Positions 1-8,411 of a DNA stretch of 64,000 bases are shown here, piece after piece (the stretch's first letter is position 1; every line of letters starts with the position of its first letter). The translations under genes were made by a program, and so were the position numbers. The notes under the pieces are model-generated. The model had not been told where the DNA came from and did not search any database. It was given only the letters and a program-made list of their open reading frames with translations. This stretch comes from SIG452 sp045541975 (lineage in GTDB: Bacteria; Bacillota; Clostridia; UMGS1840), in the NCBI GenBank assembly GCA_045541975.1, contig JAZQKB010000036.1:1-64000 (forward strand), read 5' to 3'.

Positions 1-62
1 TGAGGTTCATCCATTAGGCGCAATTTAGCGAGTTACCCTATAAACCAAGATGCAGATAAAAC

Positions 63-160
63 GATGCATAATTCGGAAATCGAATCAAGGCAAAGCCTTG
101 ACAGTCCCGACGGCGTACCAAGTGTACGCCAAGTGGTGAGATTTACGGATTAGGCGCAAT
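63..160 (+). repeat. GGCGTAC palindromic element, copy 1
   Basis: The inner hairpin GGCGTACC-AAG-TGTACGCC is at 112-130. A second hairpin arm pair, TCAAGGC/GCCTTGA, lies just before it. Outer arms run from TGCATAATTCGG to CGGATTAGGCGCA. The same plan is seen in all forward copies in the window. Confidence 0.8.
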
Positions 161-198
161 TTAGCAAGTCACCTTACAAACTAAGATGCAGATAAATT

Positions 199-290
199 GA
201 TGCATAATGGAGAAACCGAACCCCAACGGGGTTATCCGAAGGCGTACCTGAGTGTACGCCGAGCGATGAGGTTCATCCATTAGGCGCAAT
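199..290 (+). repeat. GGCGTAC palindromic element, copy 2
   Basis: The inner hairpin GGCGTACC-TGAG-TGTACGCC is at 241-260. The outer arms TGCATAATGGA and TCCATTAGGCGCA face each other, and ACCCCAACGGGGT forms a middle hairpin. This is the clearest example of the full nested palindrome. Confidence 0.8.
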
Positions 291-328
291 TTAGCGAGTT
301 ACCCTATAAACCAAGATGCAGATAAAAC

Positions 329-424
329 GATGCATAATTCGGAAATCGAATCAAGGCAAAGCCTTGACAGTCCCGACGGCGTACCGAGTGTACGCCAAGT
401 GGTGAGATTTACGGATTAGGCGCG
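329..424 (+). repeat. GGCGTAC palindromic element, copy 3
   Basis: A near-identical partner of copy 1, 266 bp downstream. The hairpin GGCGTACC-GAG-TGTACGCC is at 378-396. It ends about 30 bp before the uvrA start codon, so it probably lies in the uvrA leader. Confidence 0.8.
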
Positions 425-451
425 TTTTAGCAAATCTACAGAGGAACGAAT

Positions 452-3274
452 ATGAGAGATAATATTTATATTAAAGGTGCCAAAGAGCATAATCTAAAAA
501 ATATTGACTTAAAAATTCCCCGTGACAAGCTGGTAGTTTTTACGGGGGTATCGGGGTCGGGGAAATCATCCCTGGCGTTTGATACCATTTATGCGGAAGG
601 GCAGCGGCGTTATGTGGAGTCGCTTTCTTCCTATGCCCGTATGTTTTTGGGGCAGATGGATAAGCCTCAGGCAGATCTCATTGAAGGGCTGTCTCCCGCT
701 ATCTCCATTGATCAGAAAACCACCTCCAAAAATCCCCGCTCCACTGTGGGAACCGTGACCGAAATTTATGACTATTTACGACTGTTATATGCCAGAATCG
801 GGATTCCTCATTGTCCTAAGTGTGGCAAGGAAATCCACAAACAGACCATTGATCAGATTGTGGACAGAATCCTGAAGCTTCCCGAAAAAACCAAAATTGT
901 GATTTTGGCGCCCATTATCCGTGGAAAAAAAGGGGAGCATCAGAAGGTGCTGGAAAAAGCCAAGAAAAGTGGCTTTATCCGTGTGCGAGTAGACGGTAAT
1001 CAGTATGATTTATCCGAAGAAATCAAGCTGGACAAAAATATCAAGCACACGGTGGAAATCGTGGTAGACCGTATGGCGGTGAAGGAAGACATCCGTTCCC
1101 GCTTAACCGATTCTTTGGAAACTGCGGTTGGCTTAACCGACGGTTTGGTAACTCTTTTGGAACACGATTCGGGCAAGGAGAACACCTATAGCTTAAACTA
1201 TGCCTGCCCCGACTGTGATATTTCCATGGAAGAACTTTCGCCCCGTGCCTTTTCCTTCAACAATCCCTTTGGTGCCTGCCCCGAATGTGGCGGTATCGGT
1301 CACCTAATGAAGATTGACACTACCTTGGTGGTAGACCCCGAAAAGTCCATTGTGGACGGTGCTCTGCGGGGAAGCGGTTGGTATTCTGCCGACAAATCCG
1401 ACAGTATTGCCTACAATTTGTTAGTGGCACTCTGCGAACATTACGGCTATTCCATGACCAAACCCATCGGCAAACAGGACCCCGCATTTTTGCAGATGCT
1501 CCTCTACGGAAACGGTGGCGAAAAACTGAAGATTGACTACCGTCGGCGTAGCTCCACGGGGACTTATTACAGCGATTTTGAAGGTATTGTGAACAATATG
1601 GAGCGTCGCTATAAAGAAACCTCATCCTCCTGGGCAAGAGCAGAAATTGAGTCCTTTATGAGTCAGAAACCCTGCCATGTTTGTAACGGTGCAAGGCTCA
1701 AAAAAGAAAGCTTAGGGGTAACCGTTGGCGGAATCAACATTTTTGAACTTTGCCAAAAGCCGGTGAAAGAACTTCTTTTGTTCTTCGATACCCTTACGTT
1801 AACCGAAAAAGAATTAAATATTGCAGAGCGTTTGTTAAAAGAAATCAAGGAACGGTTGGGATTCTTGGATAAAGTGGGTCTTAGCTATCTCACCCTGTCC
1901 CGCTCAGCAGGTTCTTTGTCAGGCGGGGAAGCACAGCGAATCCGCTTAGCAACTCAAATTGGTTCCTATTTAATGGGTGTGTTATACATTTTGGACGAAC
2001 CCAGTATCGGTCTGCACCAAAGAGACAACGAAAAACTGATTGAAACACTGATCCGTCTGCGGGATGTGGGAAATTCCGTTTTAGTAGTAGAACACGACGA
2101 AGACACCATCCGTGCCGCAGACTATGTATTTGATTTTGGTCCCGGTGCAGGGATTCACGGAGGCTACATCACTGCAGAAGGTACTCCCAAAGAAATTATG
2201 CAATCCAAAAATTCGTTGACAGGGGATTACCTCTCGGGAAGAAAACAGATTCCCGTCCCCAAGGAACGCCGTCCCGGTAACGGTAACTTTTTGGTGATAA
2301 AAGGGGCAAGACAGAACAATTTAAAAAATATTGATGTGGCGATTCCCTTAGGATGTATGACCATTGTGACGGGGGTTTCCGGCTCGGGAAAATCCTCTTT
2401 AATCAATCAGATTTTGTATCAGGAGCTGTTTCATCAGTTAAACGGCGGAAAAAGCCGTGGCGGTCTTCATAAATGCATCGAAGGGATGGAGCATTTAGAC
2501 AAGGTGATTGCCATTGACCAGTCGCCCATCGGCAGAACGCCCCGCTCCAATCCTGCCACTTATACCGGCGTGTTTTCTTTAATCCGTGACCTGTTTGCAT
2601 CCACCAATGACGCCAAAATGAAAGGCTACGGCCCCAGTCGGTTCAGCTTTAATGTGAAGGGTGGCCGTTGCGAAGCCTGTGAGGGTGACGGGATTGTGAA
2701 AATTGAAATGCACTTTCTGCCCGACGTGTTTGTGCCTTGCGATGTGTGTAAAGGCAAACGCTATAACCGTGAAACCTTAGAAGTCCGCTATAAAGGCAAA
2801 AACATTCATGAAGTGCTGGACATGACTGTGGAAGAAGGTCTGGAATTTTTCGAGAATATACCTTCCATCAAACGGAAACTGCAGTTATTATACGATGTGG
2901 GGCTTTCCTACATTAAGTTAGGACAACCCTCTACCACCTTATCCGGCGGGGAAGCACAGCGAGTAAAACTTGCCACCGAGCTTTCCAAACGGCCTACGGG
3001 CAAAACCATCTATATTTTGGACGAACCCACCACAGGTCTCCATTTTGACGATGTGCGAAAGCTGATTGATGTGCTGAACCGTCTCTGTGACGGTGGAAAC
3101 ACCATTGTGATTATTGAGCATAACTTGGATGTGATCAAAGTGGGTGACTATATCATTGATATGGGCCCCGAAGGTGGCGATGAAGGTGGCACCGTGGTGG
3201 CCAAAGGTACGCCCGAAAAGGTGGCAAAGGTGAAGAAGTCGCATACGGGCAGATTTTTACGAGACAAACTGTAG
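452..3274 (+). CDS. uvrA: Excinuclease ABC subunit A (UvrA)
   Basis: Damage-recognition ATPase of nucleotide excision repair; it scans DNA with UvrB and loads UvrB at lesions. The 940-residue length is normal for the family. Seen directly: two ABC ATPase modules, each with a Walker A GVSGSGKSS (about residues 32-40 and again in the second half), two signature motifs LSGGEAQR, and CxxC zinc-finger pairs (CPKCGKE, CPDC/CPEC, CEACEGDG, CDVCKGK). The ATG follows GAGGAACGAAT, a usable ribosome binding site. It stands alone without uvrB beside it. Its upstream region is the 266-bp tandem repeat, and a bidirectional terminator follows. Confidence 0.98.
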   Translation: MRDNIYIKGAKEHNLKNIDLKIPRDKLVVFTGVSGSGKSSLAFDTIYAEGQRRYVESLSSYARMFLGQMDKPQADLIEGLSPAISIDQKTTSKNPRSTVGTVTEIYDYLRLLYARIGIPHCPKCGKEIHKQTIDQIVDRILKLPEKTKIVILAPIIRGKKGEHQKVLEKAKKSGFIRVRVDGNQYDLSEEIKLDKNIKHTVEIVVDRMAVKEDIRSRLTDSLETAVGLTDGLVTLLEHDSGKENTYSLNYACPDCDISMEELSPRAFSFNNPFGACPECGGIGHLMKIDTTLVVDPEKSIVDGALRGSGWYSADKSDSIAYNLLVALCEHYGYSMTKPIGKQDPAFLQMLLYGNGGEKLKIDYRRRSSTGTYYSDFEGIVNNMERRYKETSSSWARAEIESFMSQKPCHVCNGARLKKESLGVTVGGINIFELCQKPVKELLLFFDTLTLTEKELNIAERLLKEIKERLGFLDKVGLSYLTLSRSAGSLSGGEAQRIRLATQIGSYLMGVLYILDEPSIGLHQRDNEKLIETLIRLRDVGNSVLVVEHDEDTIRAADYVFDFGPGAGIHGGYITAEGTPKEIMQSKNSLTGDYLSGRKQIPVPKERRPGNGNFLVIKGARQNNLKNIDVAIPLGCMTIVTGVSGSGKSSLINQILYQELFHQLNGGKSRGGLHKCIEGMEHLDKVIAIDQSPIGRTPRSNPATYTGVFSLIRDLFASTNDAKMKGYGPSRFSFNVKGGRCEACEGDGIVKIEMHFLPDVFVPCDVCKGKRYNRETLEVRYKGKNIHEVLDMTVEEGLEFFENIPSIKRKLQLLYDVGLSYIKLGQPSTTLSGGEAQRVKLATELSKRPTGKTIYILDEPTTGLHFDDVRKLIDVLNRLCDGGNTIVIIEHNLDVIKVGDYIIDMGPEGGDEGGTVVAKGTPEKVAKVKKSHTGRFLRDKL

Positions 3275-3280
3275 AGTCAA

Positions 3281-3392
3281 ATGAAGAATGAATGGTGAAA
3301 AATGAAGAATTGCGGTGGCATCCTACGGGTGCATTAAAATGCGGGCATTGCCCGCCACCGAAATTATTCACTATTCACTATTACCTATTCAC
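3281..3392. repeat. MITE-like palindrome, GAATGAATGGTGAA family
   Basis: The ends are complementary: a left arm GAATGAATGGTGAAAAATGA and a right arm of ATTCACTATTCAC type, with an inner GCGGTGGC/GCCACCG pair. The same architecture recurs at 48562-48671. No transposase is present, so if mobile it would need help from elsewhere in the genome. Confidence 0.65.
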
Positions 3393-3393
3393 T

Positions 3394-3424
3394 AAAAAAA
3401 GGACTTCCGAAGAAGTCCTTTTTT
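3394..3424. terminator. Bidirectional terminator, uvrA / 3423-4652 gene
   Basis: GGACTT-CCGAAG-AAGTCC with A and T runs on either side. It ends uvrA on the plus strand and overlaps the stop codon of the convergent minus-strand gene, so it serves both. Confidence 0.85.
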
Positions 3425-4652
3425 ATATCCAGTTGTTATACACTGCAATCGTGCCAACTAAATTGAGAGCAAATCCGAAAATTGCAAGGGGAATCTGGAA
3501 TTTTTCTAATTTATCGTCCTTATCCATCACCAGAAGAATGCCTAAAAAGGCATAGGGCAAGGAATCCAGCACATAACGGTTACCCCACTGAAACCCTCCC
3601 ATGGTTTTATGGGCAGTTAAGCAGAGAAGGTGCAAAATCACTGTGACAGGAATTAAAATTCGTACCAATATATTCTTTTTCTGTTTTTTGCAGAAAGATG
3701 CCGCAGTGTATATCACATAGGAGAGAAATACGGGGATGACCAAATAAAATGCCCAGCCGTTAAACTTGGGGAACTGGAAGATACCATTCGCACTCTTTTC
3801 GGGCCATTTCCACAGAAGCGGGAAATTCTGCTTGATATAATCAAAGTGGAACTGTCCTTTTTCGGCTTCGGTAAATTCGGGCAGATAATTATGACCAAAT
3901 TCCAAAATATTGCCGAAACGGAAATAATTTAAGAGCATATAGCTCACCGCAATCACCACGGGGCCGATTGCCCATTTCCAATGTTTTTTTAGCATTTGGG
4001 TGAAAGAAAGATTCTTCGCTTTCAATCCCTGATATAAAATCACCAGCAGAATGGGAGCATAGAGTGCATTAAAGGGACGGCATCCCACGCTCATTGCCCA
4101 AAAGGACAAGCTTAAGCCACCTTTTCCCACAATCGCATAATAAATTGCCATCACCGATAGGGTGAAACATAAATTCTGTGCAATAAACCAAACCCAACCG
4201 TTCACGGTAACAAAAACGAGATTGGTTCCAATGGTTACAAAAAGCGTCCAGAAAATGGCAGATTCATTGGATTTTTCGTAATGCTTTAGTAATCGGAACA
4301 GATAGTAAGCACCTAAAATACTCACTGCCACCGCAATCCAGCCGTCGGGAGTATTTTGCCCGAACAACAACGCAAACGGCAACATCACATAAGAGGGGAA
4401 CGGCGGAAAACTGCAAAAGAATTTGCCACCGTACTGGGCTATTTCCAGATGAGAATAATTTTGCCCCAGGTCTAAATGCCCTTGTAACCAACGGCAAGCC
4501 TGCAGGGTGTATGTATTATAGTGATTTTTTGTCCAGGGCCACATTCCCGTGAATGCCCAGACTACCCAATAGGCAGCCAAAATGCCAAGCACCACAGTCA
4601 AAAAAGAAAGCCATTCCTCATATTTTGATTTCGTCAAACTCGTCTGTTTCAT
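3423..4652 (-). CDS. Polytopic membrane protein, GT-C glycosyltransferase-like
   Basis: This 409-residue protein has about ten hydrophobic segments beginning near residue 15. Between the first two is a hydrophilic loop with several Asp, Asn, Tyr and Trp residues (NHYNTYTLQACRWLQGHLDL), the kind of extracytoplasmic loop found in GT-C fold glycosyltransferases that use lipid-linked sugars. I cannot assign a substrate, and family membership is inferred from topology rather than a diagnostic motif. The start follows AAGGAGTTTTTT. A promoter with TACAAT as its -10 lies about 60 bp upstream. Monocistronic, convergent with uvrA. Confidence 0.6.
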   Translation of the reverse strand: MKQTSLTKSKYEEWLSFLTVVLGILAAYWVVWAFTGMWPWTKNHYNTYTLQACRWLQGHLDLGQNYSHLEIAQYGGKFFCSFPPFPSYVMLPFALLFGQNTPDGWIAVAVSILGAYYLFRLLKHYEKSNESAIFWTLFVTIGTNLVFVTVNGWVWFIAQNLCFTLSVMAIYYAIVGKGGLSLSFWAMSVGCRPFNALYAPILLVILYQGLKAKNLSFTQMLKKHWKWAIGPVVIAVSYMLLNYFRFGNILEFGHNYLPEFTEAEKGQFHFDYIKQNFPLLWKWPEKSANGIFQFPKFNGWAFYLVIPVFLSYVIYTAASFCKKQKKNILVRILIPVTVILHLLCLTAHKTMGGFQWGNRYVLDSLPYAFLGILLVMDKDDKLEKFQIPLAIFGFALNLVGTIAVYNNWI

Positions 4653-4735
4653 AAAAAACTCCTTTTTCGTAGGATTTTTCAGAATGTACTATTTCATTGT
4701 ATCACAAGCTCTAAAAAAAGTAAATAAATTTTATC

Positions 4736-4765
4736 AAAAAAGACAACACAGCGTGTTGTCTTTTT
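4736..4765 (-). terminator. Terminator of cysK
   Basis: A perfect hairpin AAAAAGACAACAC-AGC-GTGTTGTCTTTTT just after the cysK stop codon; symmetric, so it could work in both directions. Confidence 0.85.
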
Positions 4766-4769
4766 CCAA

Positions 4770-5699
4770 TTATTCATCAAATAAGGGAGTGGAGAAATAG
4801 CGTTCTGCGGTATCAGGAAGCACCGTTACCACCGTTTTGCCTTTGCCTAATTTTTTTGCCAGCTTCAAAGCCGCCGCCACATTGGTTCCCGAAGAAATGC
4901 CGCACATAATCCCTTCCTTTGCAGCTAAGTCTTTGGAGGTCTGAATGGCTTCTTCGTCTTTCACGATACAAATATCGTCATAAATATTCTGATTTAAAAT
5001 GGCGGGGATTAAGCCGTCACCAATGCCCATCTGCAGATGAGTGCCAATAGAACCGCCGGATAAAATTGCCGCATCTTCAGGTTCTACCGCCCAGATGACC
5101 ATATCAGGATTTTTCTCTTTTAAGGTTTCACCGATGCCGGTGATGGTGCCACCGGTACCAATTCCCGAACAAAATCCGTGAATGGGACCGTCCACCTGCT
5201 CTAAAATTTCAACCCCGGTGCGTTTTCTCTGAATTTCCACATTGGCAGGATTTTCAAACTGCTGGGGCACAAACACGTTGTTATCTTCCGCCTGCATGCG
5301 AAGTGCAGTTTTTAAGCATTCGTCAATACAGTCACCAATGTTGCCCGCATCGTGAACCAAAATCACCTCCGCACCGTAGTGCTTCACCAATTTTCTGCGT
5401 TCTTCACTGACAGAATCCGGCATAATAATTTTGGTTTTGTAGCCACGAACGGCACCAACCAACGCAAGACCGATTCCCTGGTTTCCGCTGGTGGGTTCCA
5501 CAATGATGGTATTTTCGTTGATGAGTCCTTTTTCTTCCGCATCTAAAATCATATTGTATGCGGTACGGGTTTTAATGGAGCCGCCCACATTCAAGCCTTC
5601 AAACTTGACCAGAACTTCGGCGCTGTCTTCTTCCACCATTCGATTAAGACGGATTAAAGGTGTATTCCCGATGGCATCTAAAACGGTGTTATATATCAT
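4770..5699 (-). CDS. cysK: Cysteine synthase A (O-acetylserine sulfhydrylase)
   Basis: A pyridoxal-phosphate enzyme making cysteine from O-acetylserine and sulfide. Seen: N-terminal IGNTPLIRLNR, the PLP lysine in GGSIKTR, the substrate loop TSGNQG, and the phosphate-binding GTGGTITG. At 309 residues it is of normal length. I chose the ATG at 5699 over an ATG 13 codons upstream because it has GGAAAGG at a suitable distance, conserved homology begins there, and the upstream ATG would sit inside the promoter -10. The active-site context GSIKTR rather than SVKDR is slightly unusual, so a cystathionine-beta-synthase-like variant is possible. Confidence 0.93.
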   Translation of the reverse strand: MIYNTVLDAIGNTPLIRLNRMVEEDSAEVLVKFEGLNVGGSIKTRTAYNMILDAEEKGLINENTIIVEPTSGNQGIGLALVGAVRGYKTKIIMPDSVSEERRKLVKHYGAEVILVHDAGNIGDCIDECLKTALRMQAEDNNVFVPQQFENPANVEIQRKRTGVEILEQVDGPIHGFCSGIGTGGTITGIGETLKEKNPDMVIWAVEPEDAAILSGGSIGTHLQMGIGDGLIPAILNQNIYDDICIVKDEEAIQTSKDLAAKEGIMCGISSGTNVAAALKLAKKLGKGKTVVTVLPDTAERYFSTPLFDE

Positions 5700-5736
5700 A
5701 GGTAAGTTTCCTTTCCATTCTTCATAAAACAAAACC

Positions 5737-5765
5737 ATTGTAACACGATTCTAAAAAAATTTCAA
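5737..5765 (-). promoter_or_regulatory. cysK promoter
   Basis: On the minus strand: TTGAAA (5760-5765), a 17-nt spacer and TACAAT (5737-5742), about 40 bp before the chosen start. Confidence 0.7.
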
Positions 5766-5846
5766 TCTTTTTCCAAATATTTTATGTAATTTTCCAAAAA
5801 AAGGTGCCCCCATTTTAAAATATTTCCAGAAAATGAGATAAAAAAA

Positions 5847-5875
5847 TTGACGGATAAACTCTTTTATGCTATACT
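5847..5875 (+). promoter_or_regulatory. Promoter of the UPF0126 gene
   Basis: TTGACG (5847-5852), a 17-nt spacer and TATACT (5870-5875), about 60 bp before the start codon. Confidence 0.75.
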
Positions 5876-5933
5876 GGTGGAGCATCTTGGGACACTTCAG
5901 CATAGGATAACTTAAGAAAAGGAGATCCTTACG

Positions 5934-6593
5934 ATGACAAATTTTATGAGCATTATGGAACTTGTGGGAACCGTTTCCTTTGCCATATCAGGCGCGTTGG
6001 TTGCCATTGACGCTAAGCTGGATATGTTCGGCGTAATGTTTGTGGCTTGTGTGACTGCAGTGGGAGGCGGTATCCTCCGTGATTTACTCTTGGGCATTCA
6101 TCCGCCATGGATTTTCACCAACTATCGTTTGTGCCTTCTGGCTATGGTTGTGGCGGTTTTGGTATTTTTGATTGCATACTTCCGACAAAACCAATTTCAG
6201 TTATTCCGCCATCGGATTGAAGTGATCAACAACATTTTCGATGCCTTCGGTCTTGGTGCTTTTACCGTGACGGGGGCGGAAGTTGCCTATTCCATGGGAC
6301 ACGGTGACAACGGCTTTTTAGTGGTGGCAATCGGGATGATTACTGCCGTTGGCGGTGGTATTTTCCGTGATATTTTAACCAACTCCACCCCCTACGTATT
6401 CAAAAAACATATTTATGCTTTAGCAAGTATATTTGGTGGCATCACCTTCTATTTCTGCCGAAGATTTTTCCCCTCCGACGGATGGGTAATCTTTCTTTGC
6501 GTGGGACTTGTAGTGGCGATTCGGTTGCTGGCAACCAAATACCGCTGGAGCTTACCGAAAATCCATATTACAGACGAAAAAGACTGTGGATAA
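5934..6593 (+). CDS. UPF0126 / TRIC-type membrane protein (YicG-like)
   Basis: A 219-residue integral membrane protein with about seven hydrophobic segments. It shows the duplicated motif of the family: AVGGGILRDLLLG in the first half and AVGGGIFRDILTN in the second, each ending a three-helix repeat. Bacterial members have been described as trimeric intracellular cation (TRIC) channel homologues, but the physiological role here is unknown. The ATG follows AAGGAG by ten nucleotides. It has its own promoter and a shared terminator, so it is probably monocistronic. Confidence 0.85.
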   Translation: MTNFMSIMELVGTVSFAISGALVAIDAKLDMFGVMFVACVTAVGGGILRDLLLGIHPPWIFTNYRLCLLAMVVAVLVFLIAYFRQNQFQLFRHRIEVINNIFDAFGLGAFTVTGAEVAYSMGHGDNGFLVVAIGMITAVGGGIFRDILTNSTPYVFKKHIYALASIFGGITFYFCRRFFPSDGWVIFLCVGLVVAIRLLATKYRWSLPKIHITDEKDCG

Positions 6594-6608
6594 TCCACAG
6601 TCTTTTTT
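6577..6608. terminator. Bidirectional terminator
   Basis: AAAAAGACTGTGGA-TAA-TCCACAGTCTTTTT. The 5' arm overlaps the last codons of the UPF0126 gene, and the hairpin also faces the end of the convergent CDF gene. Confidence 0.85.
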
Positions 6609-7497
6609 AATGGTGATGGTGGTGATGATGGCAGTGATGATGCTCGCTCGCTTTCGCTTGGCAAATAGGTTCTGCACACGGTTCCCCTACCGCTTCTAAT
6701 TCCATCGTTACATGGGAAATTCCGTGGTGAGACAGCAAATGACGGACCTTTTCTTTGATTTTAGTGGGGGTTTCTTCGGTCACAAGGTGCATGGTGGCGT
6801 AAACGGATACACCGTCCATACTCCAAAGATGGATATGATGCACATCCAACACGCCGTCTAATTCCATCAGATGTTCTCTTACTTCTTCTACCGAAATTCC
6901 TCGGGGTGTTTTCACCAGAAAAATCCGAAATATTTCGCCAAGGTTTTTTAGTGCATTTACCAGGATAAAACCTGCTACCAGGATGGATAAAATGGGGTCA
7001 ATCAGCGAAAAACCCGTAAACTTCATCACGATGGCACCAATGAGTACCGCAAGCCAGCCCAACACATCCTCCAGCATATGCAGGTTCACCGCCCGCTTGT
7101 TGACAGAATCTCCATGACGGGTTACAAAGGCGGCTGCACCGTTACAAAGAACGCCTACCACAGCAAAGCCAATCATCCCGCTATAATGGATGGGAACGGG
7201 ATGAAAAAAACGCAAAACAGCGTGATAAACGACTACCAAAGAACCCACCAGCAAAAACACGGTGGAAAATAATCCTGCCAGTACGGAATAACGGCGATAA
7301 CCGTAGGTGTAATTGCCATCGGGGGGAAGCTGGCTTTTCTTTTCCAAAAAGCAGGAAATTCCGATAGAAACCGCATCCCCCAAATCGTGAATAGCATCCG
7401 ATGCGATGGAAATGCTACCCGTTAAAAATCCGCCCACTAATTCAAACACCGAAAAAAATAAATTTAAAAGAAAGGCAACCGTCATATTATTTGCCAT
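6607..7497 (-). CDS. Cation diffusion facilitator (CDF) metal exporter with poly-His tail
   Basis: A proton-coupled divalent metal exporter of the inner membrane, 296 residues. Seen: six predicted membrane segments, the metal-site motifs DAIHDLGD in helix 2 and HMLEDVLGW in helix 5, and a cytoplasmic C-terminal domain with the HHIHLWSMDG motif. The last 15 or so residues are an extreme histidine run (EHHHCHHHHHHH); such runs in this family usually lie in the helix 4-5 loop, so the terminal position is notable. The start at 7497 follows GGGAGG. It is divergent from a TetR gene, with a palindromic operator between. Zinc is the likely substrate, but this is inference. Confidence 0.93.
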   Translation of the reverse strand: MANNMTVAFLLNLFFSVFELVGGFLTGSISIASDAIHDLGDAVSIGISCFLEKKSQLPPDGNYTYGYRRYSVLAGLFSTVFLLVGSLVVVYHAVLRFFHPVPIHYSGMIGFAVVGVLCNGAAAFVTRHGDSVNKRAVNLHMLEDVLGWLAVLIGAIVMKFTGFSLIDPILSILVAGFILVNALKNLGEIFRIFLVKTPRGISVEEVREHLMELDGVLDVHHIHLWSMDGVSVYATMHLVTEETPTKIKEKVRHLLSHHGISHVTMELEAVGEPCAEPICQAKASEHHHCHHHHHHH

Positions 7498-7529
7498 ATA
7501 AAAACCTCCCATTGACAAGTTTCAGATTC

Positions 7530-7556
7530 TATGATACAATTAGTTCGTTAACGAAC
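7530..7556 (-). promoter_or_regulatory. CDF promoter with embedded TetR-type operator
   Basis: The perfect palindrome GTTCGTTAACGAAC is at 7543-7556. On the minus strand a TATCAT -10 is at 7531-7536 with a TTGTTC-like -35 upstream, so the palindrome sits over the promoter spacer. A weaker match, TTCGTTACGGAAC, occurs at 7622-7634 in the leader of the TetR gene, which suggests autoregulation. Confidence 0.65.
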
Positions 7557-7663
7557 AAGTTGTTCTGTAAGTAATATATACCTTTCCTTTGGAAAATACA
7601 AGATGCAAATTTCCAAAAAAATTCGTTACGGAACAAATTCTAAAAAATGTATGGAGAAATGCT

Positions 7664-8215
7664 ATGGACAGACGCCAACGAAAAACAAGAGAAGCCATAT
7701 TCGATGCTTTTGTGGAATTGTTATCCGAAAAAAGCTTTGAAAAAATGACGGTGGGAGAATTGATCGAGCGTGCCGATGTGGGGCGTGCCACTTTTTATGC
7801 TCATTTTGAAACAAAAGAGTATCTGTTAAAAGAATTTTGTCGGGAGCTTTTCTGCCATGTTTTTGATGCGGTGTCTCCCACCCCCACCCATCATAAGCAC
7901 ATTTTTTCCTGCGATACCAAGGATTCGGTGTTTTTGCATCTGCTACGGCATCTTGGCGGGGATGATAACCATATTCTGAAGCTTTTTTCCTGCCCCAATA
8001 ACGAACTGTTTTTAAGCTATTTTAAAACCAATCTGGAAGAGCTTGTGAAAGCCAATCTTTCGCTGTTTTCCCATCGGAAAAGTCCGATTCTGCCCGAAGA
8101 TTTATGGATTTCTCACATTTCCTCCACCTTTACGGAAACCCTGCGCTGGTGGGTCAAAAACGGCAGACGGGAATCTGCCGAAACCGTGGCAGAGTATTTT
8201 TATCTTTCGGTGTGA
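7664..8215 (+). CDS. TetR/AcrR family transcriptional regulator
   Basis: A 183-residue DNA-binding regulator. The N-terminal 50 residues form a typical TetR helix-turn-helix: TREAIFDAFVELL, then TVGELIERADVGRATFYAHFETKEYLL. The C-terminal ligand domain is diverged, as usual. I chose the ATG at 7664 because it has GGAG eight nucleotides upstream and the domain begins there; an earlier in-frame ATG would add 25 unrelated residues. Being divergent from the CDF exporter, with a palindrome between, suggests it represses the exporter until metal is bound. Metal sensing itself is inferred from context. Confidence 0.88.
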   Translation: MDRRQRKTREAIFDAFVELLSEKSFEKMTVGELIERADVGRATFYAHFETKEYLLKEFCRELFCHVFDAVSPTPTHHKHIFSCDTKDSVFLHLLRHLGGDDNHILKLFSCPNNELFLSYFKTNLEELVKANLSLFSHRKSPILPEDLWISHISSTFTETLRWWVKNGRRESAETVAEYFYLSV

Positions 8216-8223
8216 TAAAAGAC

Positions 8224-8252
8224 TTGACAAACTCTTAAAAAACCGCTATGAT
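8224..8252 (+). promoter_or_regulatory. tRNA-Val promoter
   Basis: TTGACA (8224-8229), a 17-nt spacer and TATGAT (8247-8252), just upstream of the tRNA. Confidence 0.85.
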
Positions 8253-8263
8253 AAAAAGACTTT

Positions 8264-8340
8264 GGAGGCATAGCTCAGCCGGTCAGAGTGCTTGCTTGAC
8301 ATGCAAGAGGTCACTGGTTCGATCCCAGTTGTCTCCACCA
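8264..8340 (+). tRNA. tRNA-Val (GAC)
   Basis: A cloverleaf of 77 nt with an encoded CCA end. The acceptor stem GGAGGCA pairs with TGTCTCC (one G-U), the D stem GCTC pairs with GAGT, and the anticodon arm is CTTGC-TTGACAT-GCAAG with anticodon GAC. The T arm is CTGGTTCGATCCCAG. Confidence 0.97.
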
Positions 8341-8345
8341 AAAAT

Positions 8346-8371
8346 CCGTACACAAGTGTGTGCGGTTTTTT
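8346..8371 (+). terminator. Terminator of tRNA-Val
   Basis: CCGTACAC-AAGT-GTGTGCGG, eight pairs with one G-U, followed by six T. Confidence 0.8.
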
Positions 8372-8411
8372 ACTGATTCTGATCCAATATACCAATAGGA
8401 GAACATTTTAT

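Larger units (their letters stand above)
1..433. repeat. Tandem direct repeat, 266-bp period, in front of uvrA
   Basis: Positions 1-167 recur almost letter for letter at 267-433; I noticed one clear difference, in the hairpin loop (CCAAG against CCGAG). Between them lies a related but diverged unit. The region holds three palindromic GGCGTAC elements (listed separately) and no recognisable gene. I see no clear sigma-A promoter here, so how uvrA is transcribed is not evident. The near identity of the outer units suggests a recent duplication. Confidence 0.85.

Noticed and set aside
1320..1637. Minus-strand open frames inside uvrA
   Set aside because: They mirror the coding strand, lack ribosome binding sites and have no recognisable domain; uvrA is intact over them.
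8292..8411. Longer EamA start running back into the tRNA gene
   Set aside because: The upstream codons lie inside tRNA-Val and its terminator; the ATG at 8412 has its own AGGAG.
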